Below are positions 9,063 through 19,585 of a stretch of DNA of 64,000 nt, piece by piece. The stretch covers positions 5,965,189-6,029,188 of the forward strand of contig NC_043744.1 in the NCBI RefSeq assembly GCF_004337985.1. The letters run 5' to 3'. A model generated the notes under the pieces. The model had not been told where the DNA came from. It was given only the letters and a program-made list of their open reading frames with translations, and did no database searches. This stretch comes from Pyricularia pennisetigena (taxonomy: Eukaryota > Ascomycota > Sordariomycetes > Magnaporthales > Pyriculariaceae). Each line of letters opens with the position of its first letter. Position 1 is the stretch's first letter. The position numbers were made by a program, and so were the translations under genes.

Positions 9063-10717
9063 ATGTCGACTGGAAGAATAGACCCGCCACCGTCGGACAC
9101 GGAAAAGGACGTCAAGGTCAACCCCCAGCACGACTCTGATGGATCGTCACCCGACGTCGAGGCGTTGCACTCGGAAGGCGTCGCGCCGCCGGGGGCCATT
9201 CCGGGTGCCAACAACAATGCCGTCAGCTTGGAGAGGGAGAAGTCCATTCTCAGAAAGTTGGACAAGCGGATTGTGCCCATGGTGATGTGGACATATCTGA
9301 TGAACATGATGGATCGAGGTATGTATCGGTATGCGCCTGTACGTTGCTGCTGTTATCACTAACGCAAACAGTCAACATCGGAAACGCTCGTCTTTTCAGC
9401 ATGGAAGAGGACTTGGGAATGCAAGGCGGCCAGTTCCAACTGGCCGTCTCGGTCCTTTTCATCACCTACTGTGTATGTCATCCAGTTTTCATGTTTAGCT
9501 CTGATTCGAGATCTAACAAGCGACAACAGCTCTTTGAGGCCCCCTCCAACATGATCATCAAGAAGATGAAGCCCGCCCGCTATCTAGCCGGCCTGACCCT
9601 CGCCTGGGGCGTCGTCGCGACTCTCTCTGCGCTCGTCAACAACTTCGCCTCGCTCGTCGCCTGCCGTCTGATCCTCGGTCTTCTCGAGGCCGGTTTCTTC
9701 CCCGGCGTGGTTCTGTACCTGTCCATGTTCTACGGCCGGAGGTCGCTCGCCCTGCGCATCGCCCTCTTCTACGGCACGGCCGCGTTATCAGGAGCGGCCG
9801 GCGGCCTGGTCGCGTATGGCATCAGCTTCATGAACGGGTTCAACGGCTGGAACGCGTGGCGGTGGATCATCCTCATCAACGGTCTTCCCACCATCGTCAC
9901 GGGCGTCGTCATTCCCTTTGTGCTGCCCAACAGCCCCGAGACGACAAAGTTCCTCGATGAGAGCGAGAAGCGCGACCTCGTCCTGATTCACGAGGCCCAG
10001 GTCGGCCGCGCAAAGAACCTGACCCACATGGTCAAGGAGGACGTCTGGGATGCCGTTCGCGACTGGACCACGTGGACCTACTGCATCGCCCTGTTCCCGC
10101 AGCTCATCATGTTGTACTCGTTCGTTGTGTTCCTGCCCACCATCATCAACGGCCTGGGCACCTGGACCCCGGCCGAGGTCCAGGCCATGACCATCCCTGT
10201 CTACATGTTTGGCGCCATCGTCTACGTTCTCTGCGCCTGGCAGAGCGACAAGACCCAGAGGCGAGGCTACTTTATCATCGGCGCCATCTGCTCCGCCATG
10301 GTCGGCTACGGCATGCTGTACGCCGACGCCGGAGCCGGAGCGAGCTACGCGGGCTGCTTCTTCGTGTCTGTCGGCATCTTCCTTTCGGCCGGGATTTCAT
10401 TCGCCTGGGTGCCTGTCAACAACCCGAGGTACGGCAAGCGCGCCTTCTCGACGGGTATGCATTTGACCATTGGCAACTCTTCCGGCGTCGCCGCTCCCTT
10501 CTTGTTCCTCGGCACCGACGGCTTCCGCACGGGATACACCATCAGCTTGATCCTCTTGGCGTTTGGCCTGATCCTCAACGTCATTCTGCACTTGCACTTT
10601 AGGCGTCAGAACAAGTTGCGTGATGCAGGTGAGCAGGACTACCTGATGGAGGGAAAGACGCAGTTGGAGCTTGAGGCTATGGGCGAGAGGAACCCGCAGT
10701 TTAGGTTCGCCATCTGA
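9063..10717 (+). CDS. MFS anion:cation symporter (allantoate/nicotinate permease family)
   Basis: Three exons (9063-9318, 9372-9472, 9530-10717) join across introns of 53 and 57 nt to give 514 residues. Splicing yields the contiguous MNMMDRVNIGNARL and FITYCLFEAPSN, hallmarks of the Dal5/TNA1 anion:cation symporter family. The chain has a ~65-residue hydrophilic N-terminus, about 12 membrane segments, and a cytosolic tail with RRQNKLRDAGEQDYLMEGK, as in fungal nicotinate/allantoate permease-like proteins. It likely imports an organic anion at the plasma membrane; the exact substrate (nicotinate, allantoate, pantothenate or similar) is not readable. The pogo element ends 157 bp before the ATG, so the native upstream promoter is separated by 1.9 kb and expression may be altered. 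ATG 9063 is chosen for its context (AGACAATG) and the family-typical N-terminus. Confidence 0.9.
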
Positions 10718-11093
10718 GACGTTCCTTTATCAGTACGGTAGCCATTATATAGGTGTCAGTATCAACTATCGAGACTGTAGTGCAAGAATTTCTTTATCTG
10801 ATATACCAAGCGTCCATCCAGGGAGCTATTAAAATACAATTTGTCTTGCTGCTGCCTTGTTACTACCATCATCATAAACCAATGATAGTTTGGAGCAGGC
10901 CGTGAATAACTAAGAGTCTAGATCAACTCACTGATTATGGGTATCCATGTGGCAGTCTGGGGCAACGTTCCTTGCCCGTAAGATACTTTCTGATGCCGTT
11001 TTGACTGTCAGTACCATAAATACCTGCAGTCAGGGTCCAGACTTGACCCTGCATCTCGCATCAATCAAGCTTTGCGGAGACTGCATACTACCG
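10718..11093. other. Convergent 3' intergenic region
   Basis: About 375 bp between the ends of two convergent genes. No gene, repeat or RNA is seen. Confidence 0.5.
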
Positions 11094-12221
11094 TCAACCA
11101 TACCTCCCCTCCCCACCCAACAGCTCCACATCTACGTCGTCTTCAAACTTTACAGGCTTGTATGCTCTGTCCACTATGCGTCGCAGTCTCCTGCGCCTCG
11201 AACACTTGAGACAGCAAACAAAGCTGGTTAGGAGGGCAACAACAGCGGTAATGGCTTCGACGACAACCTCGATCCAGTGCTGGCCCAGCCAGGCCCAGAA
11301 CCAGTCGTCTCCTGCTCCCCACGTCCCGCCATGGCCTGCGTGGTTCCAAAAAACCCACCGGTCGGCGCCCTCGCGCTCGTCCATCATGACGCGGTGCAGT
11401 TTTGCCCAGCCGGAGCCCGCGTATGGCGGTACGATTCCTCCTCGAAGCCTCGCATGGTATCGTTCCCACATCGCCGTCAAATACCACTGTCCGCTGTTGT
11501 ACATGACCCTGGCGTACGGCAGCAGCCAGTTCCAGTTGTAGGCCTCGAGGTTTTCCGTCAGCATACGCGTCCAGGGGTGCTCCGGCTGCGCGCCGATGAT
11601 GTTGTTGCTCAGCGCCCCGAGACCACCATCGGTAGTAAAAGCTGGGAGGCTGCGGAAAGGCTCGAGTGAAGCTTCGCATCCATTGTCTAAATCGATGTAG
11701 ATGCCGCCGTATTTGCGAACAAGAAAGTACCGCATGACGTCGACCCGCTGTATCGGATACTTGTAGCCTTCGTAGGTCGCGAGGAACCAAGGGTATTCGT
11801 TGGCGATGAATGCGAGGGAGTCCTGGGAATGCCAGATCTGATAACAAGTTAGTCGAGGGATACACTGCTGACGCGACGGGGCACAAACCTTGACATCCCA
11901 TCCAGGGTTTCTGTCAATACATGTTTGACGTGCAGCTGACCAGTCCCCAGGCAGCTCCTTGCTCTCTGGGTCCTTCCAATTGTGATATATTTGATGTATT
12001 ATCCGCGGAATCACAGGCTCCTTTGCGGTGTTGTTGTTGTATGCTTCGAGTACTTGCTCCTGCGTGATTGCGATCCCAGCATGCGGTCCCAGTTTACCAA
12101 ATAACTGTGCAAAAGCGAGCAGCCGGACGACAATGTAGAAGAGCCAGAAGATTATGCCGGCCGATGTGGCGTAGCCGAGCCATGTCAGGACGCGACGGCG
12201 GTGCGGCAGGTGCGCCCGCAT
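11094..12221 (-). CDS. GT32 glycosyltransferase, SUR1/CSG1-like (MIPC synthase-like)
   Basis: Two exons (12221-11889 and 11837-11094) flank a 51-nt intron (11838-11888, GTTTGT...TATCAG with CTAAC branch). Because 51 is a multiple of three the unspliced frame is also open, but splicing restores WDVKIWHSQDS. The product is 358 residues. An N-terminal membrane anchor (WLGYATSAGIIFWLFYIVV) marks a type II Golgi protein, and a second hydrophobic segment lies near the C-terminus. The DXD motif is in GGIYIDLDNGCE, and the YNWNWLLPYARVMYNSGQWY block matches yeast Sur1/Csh1. These mannosyltransferases add mannose to inositol phosphorylceramide. The Met at 12221 starts just before the anchor; an in-frame Met at 12380 would add 53 residues. 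OCH1-like activity is an alternative. Confidence 0.8.
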   Translation of the reverse strand: MRAHLPHRRRVLTWLGYATSAGIIFWLFYIVVRLLAFAQLFGKLGPHAGIAITQEQVLEAYNNNTAKEPVIPRIIHQIYHNWKDPESKELPGDWSAARQTCIDRNPGWDVKVCAPSRQQCIPRLTCYQIWHSQDSLAFIANEYPWFLATYEGYKYPIQRVDVMRYFLVRKYGGIYIDLDNGCEASLEPFRSLPAFTTDGGLGALSNNIIGAQPEHPWTRMLTENLEAYNWNWLLPYARVMYNSGQWYLTAMWERYHARLRGGIVPPYAGSGWAKLHRVMMDEREGADRWVFWNHAGHGGTWGAGDDWFWAWLGQHWIEVVVEAITAVVALLTSFVCCLKCSRRRRLRRIVDRAYKPVKFEDDVDVELLGGEGRYG

Positions 12222-12552
12222 CGGATCGGAGAGAAAATGCCAAGTCGAGATTATGCTGTGCAAAAACCTGGAATGCGAAAAGAAAGAAGATGCTGTTGTT
12301 GAAATGGACTCTGGACAAGTCAACCATCTGGCCTGCAGATCATCGTGCGGAAGAGGGACCGACCCTTCTCGATTAGCCAAGGTAGTGGGAGTCCGGCGAA
12401 CGGGCGACAGAGCTCGGGCGAGATTTAGACTTTGAGCTGAACGTCAACCTAGCAGACGGGACGGTTCACATGCTAAGCTTTGCGTCACCTTGGGCTGCAA
12501 ATAAGCGTACTGAATTCAAGCTGAAAAGACTGAAATGGCCTGCAAAAGTCAA

Positions 12553-13695
12553 TTACGAATCATCGACAATCTGTCTCACCATGCCCAAAAATCGTTCGCG
12601 GTACTCGGACGGGTTGGCCGTGATCGACATTGGTCCTCGGTGAGCCACCTTGTTGAACAGTTTGACAAGCCCCGTCATGGCCCGCGCGCGAAACTTGTGT
12701 CTTGCCCAGAAAAAGTCCAAAACCACGACGCGATACACCCAATTTTCTTGTCGATCCCTCATTCCCGTCCGCCACGCGTCCGCGTCTGACGATATCACCG
12801 AGGTCTGCGCGTCGGCTGGGTATCTCACGAGGAACAGAGAGTAGTCGATTGCATTGTTCTTTGCCAGCAACTCCGTGTCTTTTTCCAAGTCGTTCAAGAG
12901 TTGTGCTTTTTGTTCAGCCGTCACCTTGACCTTGTCTTTGAATTCATCCACCAACTTGTCCAGCACGCTGTTGGGCACCAACGCGCCATCCATGATGTCA
13001 CGCTCTGGGAAAAAGTAGTCGTTGGGTTTGAGGTCGTACGTCTCCCACTCATCGCCTTGCTTGCCGTACATCAAGTTCTCCATGACAATGTGGTGCGTCG
13101 GTGCCGTGCCCAGGATTCCTCCCAGCGTCGCCTGCGGCGTAAAGACCATGTCGGCGATGCGCACGAGCAGGCTGTGCGGGTTGGCACGCATGTGACCTAT
13201 GTAGGGCTCCAAAAGGTCGTGCGTGAAGAACTGATGCTCAAACCGCCGCGGCAGTGACTTGATTAGGTACTTGGCGTTGGCCGTGGTGAAAAAGGTAGAC
13301 CCGCTGTAGCCGAGATCACCGACTGGTTTGAGGGCCGACCCGTCGCCGGCGCCACGCTGGAATGAACCAATGTACTCATCTTCGTCGAGCTTCCAGACGT
13401 GCTTCCGCAGGGCTCGGAACTCGGCAGGTCGGTAGCGGGCGAGACGCAGACGAAAAAGCGATAGAAACCCGATGATCCAGAGGAGGAGGCGGAATAGTTT
13501 GTTGGGACGCTTTGTGGCGTCGCGCTCTGAGACGGCTTCCTGGATGGAAGCCGAGATGAGGGAGGAGCGTATCTTCATTTGAGCCACAATCCAGTGATCA
13601 CAGGCCTTGAGAAATGGATTGATGGCGGATTGTTGTTTCGTTTGAATTCTTTGTTTGGAATAAAAGCGCCTGATTTCAGCTCTTGCGCACGTCAC
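12553..13695 (-). CDS. Phosphatidylinositol phosphate kinase (PIPK) domain protein
   Basis: A single-exon ORF of 380 residues. The order of motifs is that of the PIP kinase catalytic core: GDLGYSGSTFFTTANAKY (glycine-rich/lysine region), the HHIVMENLMYG strand, YDLKPNDYFFPERD, IDYSLFLVRYP (catalytic IDYSL) and a VVLDFFWARHKF stretch where family members have the DFG-like 'IID.L' element. It is shorter than the main fungal PI4P 5-kinase MSS4 (over 700 residues) and lacks its long N-terminus, so it may be a divergent paralogue. The probable reaction is phosphorylation of a phosphatidylinositol phosphate headgroup at membranes. In the terminal metal-binding motif the usual IIDYL is replaced by VVLDF, so activity should not be assumed. 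It lies head-to-tail behind the GT32 gene but is separately transcribed. Confidence 0.8.
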   Translation of the reverse strand: MTCARAEIRRFYSKQRIQTKQQSAINPFLKACDHWIVAQMKIRSSLISASIQEAVSERDATKRPNKLFRLLLWIIGFLSLFRLRLARYRPAEFRALRKHVWKLDEDEYIGSFQRGAGDGSALKPVGDLGYSGSTFFTTANAKYLIKSLPRRFEHQFFTHDLLEPYIGHMRANPHSLLVRIADMVFTPQATLGGILGTAPTHHIVMENLMYGKQGDEWETYDLKPNDYFFPERDIMDGALVPNSVLDKLVDEFKDKVKVTAEQKAQLLNDLEKDTELLAKNNAIDYSLFLVRYPADAQTSVISSDADAWRTGMRDRQENWVYRVVVLDFFWARHKFRARAMTGLVKLFNKVAHRGPMSITANPSEYRERFLGMVRQIVDDS

Positions 13696-15024
13696 AGATG
13701 AGATGTGGTCGAGGTGACGTCATCACTGCGCAGTCTATGGACCACGACAGCTGCAGCAAGAGGAGCACGAGCGTTGTATTTGCTGACCGTTGCGACTTCC
13801 TACTTCATATGATGAAACCTTATTCCAACCTCACAATTCTTATATCAATGTGATCCATGAGCTTTCCATGTTATATAATACGAATGTTGGATGCATTTCT
13901 CGTTTGGTTTCTGTTGATCAATATGGATTGCCCAGGTCTGTTCTGGTACCTATGAATGACACGTTGGTTCGCATCAGCTCTTGGCGTATACTGTTGGCCA
14001 TGCACAAGCAACATACTATCTAGCTTTGTCGATAATGCGCGGGGTTCTGATGCGATTCAGACACTGATTTGGACCGTGGAAGTTCAGGCAGCCAACGAAT
14101 CCTTTGAACAAACAGCATAAAGCCACTTGCTGTAAAGCCGCAGTCATGCCATTAAGCTCTTGTAATTCATTTTTCTCATTCTCTCTTTATCGGTCCCGTG
14201 CATGCCTTAAAGGATGTCGACGTGGATTGATCCAGCTTGGTAAAATTACTTATAAGTCAAAAAANNNNNNNNNNNNNNNNNNNNNNNNNNNNNNNNNNNN
14301 NNNNNNNNNNNNNNNNNNNNNNNNNNNNNNNNNNNNNNNNNNNNNNNNNNNNNNNNNNNNNNNNNNNNNNNNNNNNNNNNNNNNNNNNNNNNNNNNNNNN
14401 NNNNNNNNNNNNNNNNNNNNNNNNNNNNNNNNNNNNNNNNNNNNNNNNNNNNNNNNNNNNNNNNNNNNNNNNNNNNNNNNNNNNNNNNNNNNNNNNNNNN
14501 NNNNNNNNNNNNNNNNNNNNNNNCCTATCTGTTTGTCACCGGCCGTTCTATGGTTAAGAGCAAGACCAGCCCAAGAAATTGCCCACGTTCCATCCTAGCT
14601 ACGCCCCACATCACAAAGCTTCTATTTCCTATTCAAGTAAACCATCATATTGGGCAATTTTTGCTAACCAGGTTTGCCCAATCGGCGATTATAATTTATG
14701 GGTTTATATACAAAGTTGCCCAAAGCAAACCGAATCCCCCAACCATGGTGGCCAAACTTATATTTCATATGTGTATATAGCTTTCAAAACACTGCCTTGC
14801 ACGTGCTAGAGTGTCTAGACCAAGCTGTTACACAACATGATTATCGGCCAACACCTTCAAGGGTCTCGTCTATTTCACTGACAATTCAAACAGCTGTTGT
14901 GCCGGCAGTTTGGTAATCTCTGTCATAAACATGCGCACCAATGGTACCAAGTTTGGTCTCGGCCCTCCGTTGTACCTTGGACGTCTTGTGGCAATTCATA
15001 ATGGCTCGTCACAACTCCCGTTCC
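13696..15024. other. A/T-rich intergenic stretch with assembly gap
   Basis: About 1.3 kb including 259 N. The flanks hold only short A/T-rich open frames with no recognisable product. Anything inside the gap is unknown. Confidence 0.5.
14265..14523. other. Assembly gap (259 N)
   Basis: A run of undetermined bases. Open frames that cross it are meaningless. Confidence 1.
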
Positions 15025-18000
15025 CTATTGCTCCTGTGGATACACCACTGGCTGCGTCTGATACCCGCGCTCATAATTGCGTGCTCCAGAACTTCGTGGA
15101 TCGTGGGCGTACGCCGCCTGACCATATCCAGAAACACTGGACCAGCCCTGGTGGTGCGCTGGGTTTCCAGGCGATGCAGACCTCTGCTGTGAACCCCCCG
15201 CAAGATTCCAAGCCGCCAGACCATCGCCCCTGCTCACGTTTACAGCCTCTTTGTTTGCAAAAGCCGCAGCCATGCTCTCAATCGCCCTCAGCCCGCTCTC
15301 CCTCGCCCGCCTCTCTGCGTCCGTCCCATGCACGGCTTTCAGATACTTCATAAAGTCCAGGTAAGCCTGCGTCACCTTGTTGAGATAAGCGACCGTCAGA
15401 TGAACCCTGCGGTCCTCGTTGTCGACGTTGAGGTCGAACTTGGCCCCTTCGGGTTGGGCTTCGTACTCGGCCAGCGCCAGCGCCGTCTGACACGCGTTTC
15501 TGATTTGCCTGCCGTTCCAGCGTGCCTCTGGTTCGCTTCGCCAGTGAGCTCCCGCCGTTTGAAGGATCTCGTCCTCGTCGATCTTGATCTTGCGGTTCCG
15601 AGCGGCGTAACGATTTTTGATCAAACGGAGGTTGAGCTTGAAAACTTTGATGGTCGAGATTTCGGTCAATTGCGGGTAGTATAGACTCATGTGGATTCGT
15701 GAGGCAAAGGCTTCGTCGAAATCTCCGATGCGATTTGTTGTGAGAAAGAGGATTCCGGCATAATATTCGAGCACTCGCAGAAACACTAAAGTCTTGTTAA
15801 TACCCAGCGACTCAACTTGACTGACGCTGTCGGACTAACCTGCGACAAGGCCATTTCTGTGAAAGTCGGTACGTCTTCGCTCGGCCAAAAAAACGTCTGC
15901 CTCATCGAGTAGGAGGACACAATCCCATTTGTTGGCGAGTGAAAAGTTGGTTTGCAGGCCCCTTTCGACCTCAGAAGCAGTGGAGCCAAGGTCACCTGTG
16001 GAGAAATGTGCGTGTCAGGGAGTTGTGGACTTGGATGACGGGAGAGTGATAGACCTTACCACACGTCATTTGGAAAAGCGGCTTTTTGAATCTGTCCGCA
16101 ACACCCTCTGTAGACGAGTTAGTATCTGAGTCTGATAGCTCAGCCAAAGGTCTCGTCCACCTACCTGCCGTCGTGGTCTTTCCTACACCAGGAGCGCCGT
16201 GAAGCAGGATGATCAAGCCCTTTCCTGCATGGTTGTATTAGCATTAGCAGCTTGGCTCAATAAAGCGCGTCTCCAGTACAAAGTCACATCGACAGAAGCT
16301 CACCCTTGCCTCTGACAATGTCAGTCTGCTCGTCCTTCCCCTGAGCCTTGTGCTTGTTTCGAAAGTGCTGAGATACAAGAGAAAGAACCATGTTCTTGTG
16401 ACCATCAGGAAGCACAAGCTGGCCAAAGGCGCCATGGTCTTCTTCGTCGTCGTCACTAGATGTGGGATAGGCCTTGCCGCCCTCGACAGAACTGACAACA
16501 TCGCTCAGATATTCCAGATCGAGCCAGGCTGTAAACTGATTAGCGGTTACATTCTTGGTGCATACATTTGCGATGACTCACCCCATGTGCGATCTCTGAG
16601 AACAAATCCTGGAACCTCATATGACATTATGAGAAGCTCGTCGTCAGTGAGACTATCTTTGTTTGCGGCCATGTCCTTGAACCACCTGGGGAACACGGCT
16701 ACTGAGGGAAGGGCGACTTGGTTCCCTTCAACCCCTGGCATTAGGCGCTGTATGAAATCACGATAGCGTGAGTAATCGATAAAGCTGTCATTGAAAACGG
16801 TTTCTCTGACACAGCATTCCGCACGACATTCGCGATCATCGCGCGGTTCCGGCTGGCCTGCTAGTCGAGTAATTTTCGGAGTCCAATGTTTGTTCTTCTC
16901 CACTGCAAAGGCCTCCTGGAAATCGATCATCACCTGGCTTTCTATCTCTTCCATCGTTCTAACGGTGAGTCCGGCGTAGTATTTGTGTTTGATACCGGCG
17001 ACATCGACGAAAAGTCGACCTCTTTGGATCAACCTCTCTCGTAGCTTTTCCAAATGATTCTCGGCGGCTTGCTCACTCTGCTCGGACATAGTAGATCTGG
17101 TCTCCACATCTTTTTGGTGATGAAGCCGAAGGGGATATACGGCCAAAGAGGTAACAGGCTTCTCGCCATTGAAGCTGTCGATGGTGATTTGGTTTATCAC
17201 TGGTCCGAGCTGATAACCATCAAAGTCGATATGTACGCAGCCAATGGTGATGAAGTTATCTGCCATCTTCTCCTCGTCACTTTCGCCGTCGTTTGGTTTC
17301 TGAAAATAAGCAGCCCAAGGGCCTTCGGCGCGATGAGGTGCAAGGTCCACGCGAAAGACCTGGAAAATTTGCTTGGTTTCTGCAGAAATGACAAAGTCGC
17401 CCGGCTTGTAGAGGTGCCATAGATCAGAAAAGAAGACTTTACTGCAGCTTGAACTGTTAAGATACGTCTGTCTCTTGACAATATAATCGTCCATGAACTC
17501 GATGAGACATTCAAGGTGTGCGGCTGCCTTCTTGGACCTGCTGTATCCCAGGGGGTCAATCTCTGCTGCTGGGTCGGTCTCTTTCTTCTCGTCCGACGAA
17601 ACATCTGCCGGCTTGACATTATTGTTTGAGATAGGCTGTCCATTATCTGGATGTCCGGGCCACATATTAGTCAGTACAGGAAAGAGTGAGTAATCAGCGT
17701 ATAATAGAGCTGACCTCCATGGGTAGTTTGTTGGCCTGCTGTCTCAGGTTCCTTTGTAAGGCCGGTTGTCGTCGCGGCCACCGTGGAAGCCTCTGTAGCA
17801 TGGCTCAAGTTGGAATGCCATTCTCTTATGTCGGTAGCATAGGCTGTAAGAAGTCGGAATGGGCGGAGAAGGACGACCGGGCCGTCATCATCTTCTGGGT
17901 TCAGTTTCTCGCCACATATGACTGACAGTGTTTTGATGATTTGTTTCGAATGGATCCTGATTCTTTCGGGCAAGCTAGAGCCCGAGTGCGCTTCCGGCTC

Positions 18001-19023
18001 CTTCTTCATTGTATGTTTCCGGCGTCTGCTGGTCGACAGGAACCCTTTATCAAAATAACTGGGTAATGTGATCTGAGGCTCGCCAATCAGGACATCGATA
18101 GCAAATGCATTCTCAAGTGGTTGATCCCACATGGCATCGAAGCCGGGCCACGTGGATTGAAAGACTGTGAGCAATGCGTGTTGTTCGGACTCTCGCGGCT
18201 TTGAAGTCTTTGCGTGTTTCCCTTTCATGGCCAGTTCATTTTTCTTCTTCTTGTTCCTCTCGTATCTTTCCTTTTGTGCCATCAAGCGCTCAATCTCCCA
18301 TTCAAAGTCTCCCCTGAGCCTAGCCCGAAAGTAGTCAAAGTCCTTCGTCCTGGTCGTGTCGTCGCTGTCCCATTGATCGCTGTCAGATGTATCCCATTGC
18401 GTGGGCGGCCCAAGTTTGCGAGAGTGTTGTTTCCGTAGAGAAGTCATGGGTAATACGCGGCGTGTGGTGGTTGAGATCCTGGAGGGTCCGAAGCCGCGAT
18501 CTGCATAAGCTAGATCCCAATAGATGTCTTCTTCCCGACCTGTCTTGGGTTTGAGGGATGCGTCAAAGTCGTTAGTTCCATCATCTTGGATGAAAACCAG
18601 ATAAGGCATTTCTCCACGCGTTCGATCCGTCTTCTGAAGCTCGGCAGCACGAGTCTCCCTCTTCCCGACCCACTTTGTAGCTTTGCGGCGTCGTCGGCTT
18701 CTTTTACTGTCATCTTTTACAAGCTCAGAATCCTGCGTCGCATCCGTCTCTGGATCATCATTGATTTCATGCCCCATCTGATCAGCCACGCGGTCGCCGA
18801 GCTTGAAGAGCTGCTCTCGAAGCATATGGATCTCTTCCATCAATGCTGCCGAGCCTGTCTGCTTCGCGACGGGTTCTTGGGCATCTTGAACGCTAGCACG
18901 TTGAAAGTTGTCCCTAGTCTGGGCTTCGCCTTGCTGAGAAGTCTTTTCTCGGACTGTGTCTGGTCTCTCGGGCGCCAGGGACGGTTCGCCAACCACAACA
19001 TCAGAACCGGGCACAGCTGCCAT
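15025..19023 (-). CDS. Large fungal AAA-family ATPase
   Basis: Seven exons on the minus strand: 19023-17715, 17646-16582, 16528-16304, 16224-16165, 16107-16060, 15995-15840 and 15785-15025. They sum to 3624 nt, a 1207-residue protein. All junctions keep frame and give conserved text, e.g. GLIILLHGAPGVGKTTTA (Walker A) and CVLLLDEADVFLAERR (Walker B), followed by FLTTNRIGDFDEAFASRIH (sensor/arginine finger). Upstream, LPERIRIHSKQIIKTL and VVLLRPFRLL match the N-terminal region commonly found before this AAA core in filamentous fungi (DUF7025-type). Residues ~60-250 are charged and low complexity. The core resembles the BCS1/CDC48 branch, but no targeting signal or substrate domain is visible. 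These proteins are expanded in Pezizomycotina and mostly uncharacterised; remodelling of protein complexes is inferred from the ATPase fold. Confidence 0.9.
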
Positions 19024-19585
19024 GGTGAGGACTTTTGCTTTGGAACAAGAGGCGAGCTGGTGAGGGATGCTTGTATCAGAATTTAGTATCCAAGATCAAG
19101 GACGATGCGGGGGAACAGCGACAAGATAAGCATTGGTCAGACCAGCGGGCCGGCGAGTTGAGCTGCACATTTCTCCCTGAAAACTGCTCGTATCCGCTGC
19201 ACCCTAATATTATGGACAGGGTCTTCAAGCGCCTACCGAGCAACTGCGGGATTCAGACAGCAAACAGTCGCAGTCATTGGTCAAAAGGTTGGGGATTTCT
19301 GCACCCCCCATGCAACAGCCGCTGACTGCATGAGACTAGACCAATATTTTGGCCATTTAGGCAAGAAAGGTTATCCTGTTTCCGAAACCGCACTGAATCT
19401 GACTGTTTGTGCCGGCAAGTCTGTTGTCAATCCTTTTCGCCAAGTAATTCTGAATCACATCCCTACTGTCACCATCCTACCTTGAAAGGCATTTGGAACA
19501 TTTGGCAGCTTTTCCTCGCCATTTCATAAAGGTCTACCTGTCCATCATCATCACTTATCCATGCTCGACTTTTTACGCCAGACAT
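19024..19585. other. Divergent promoter region
   Basis: About 560 bp between the start of the AAA ATPase (minus) and the NLR-like gene (plus). No further gene is seen. An in-frame Met at 19493 could extend the NLR-like protein by 31 residues. Confidence 0.5.

Noticed and set aside
11094..13695. GT32 and PIP kinase as an operon-like unit
   Set aside because: They are same-strand neighbours but eukaryotic, with about 330 bp between them and separate start contexts; shared lipid relevance is not evidence of a linked function.
14104..14598. ORF crossing the N gap
   Set aside because: Most of its codons are undetermined bases, so the open frame is an artefact.
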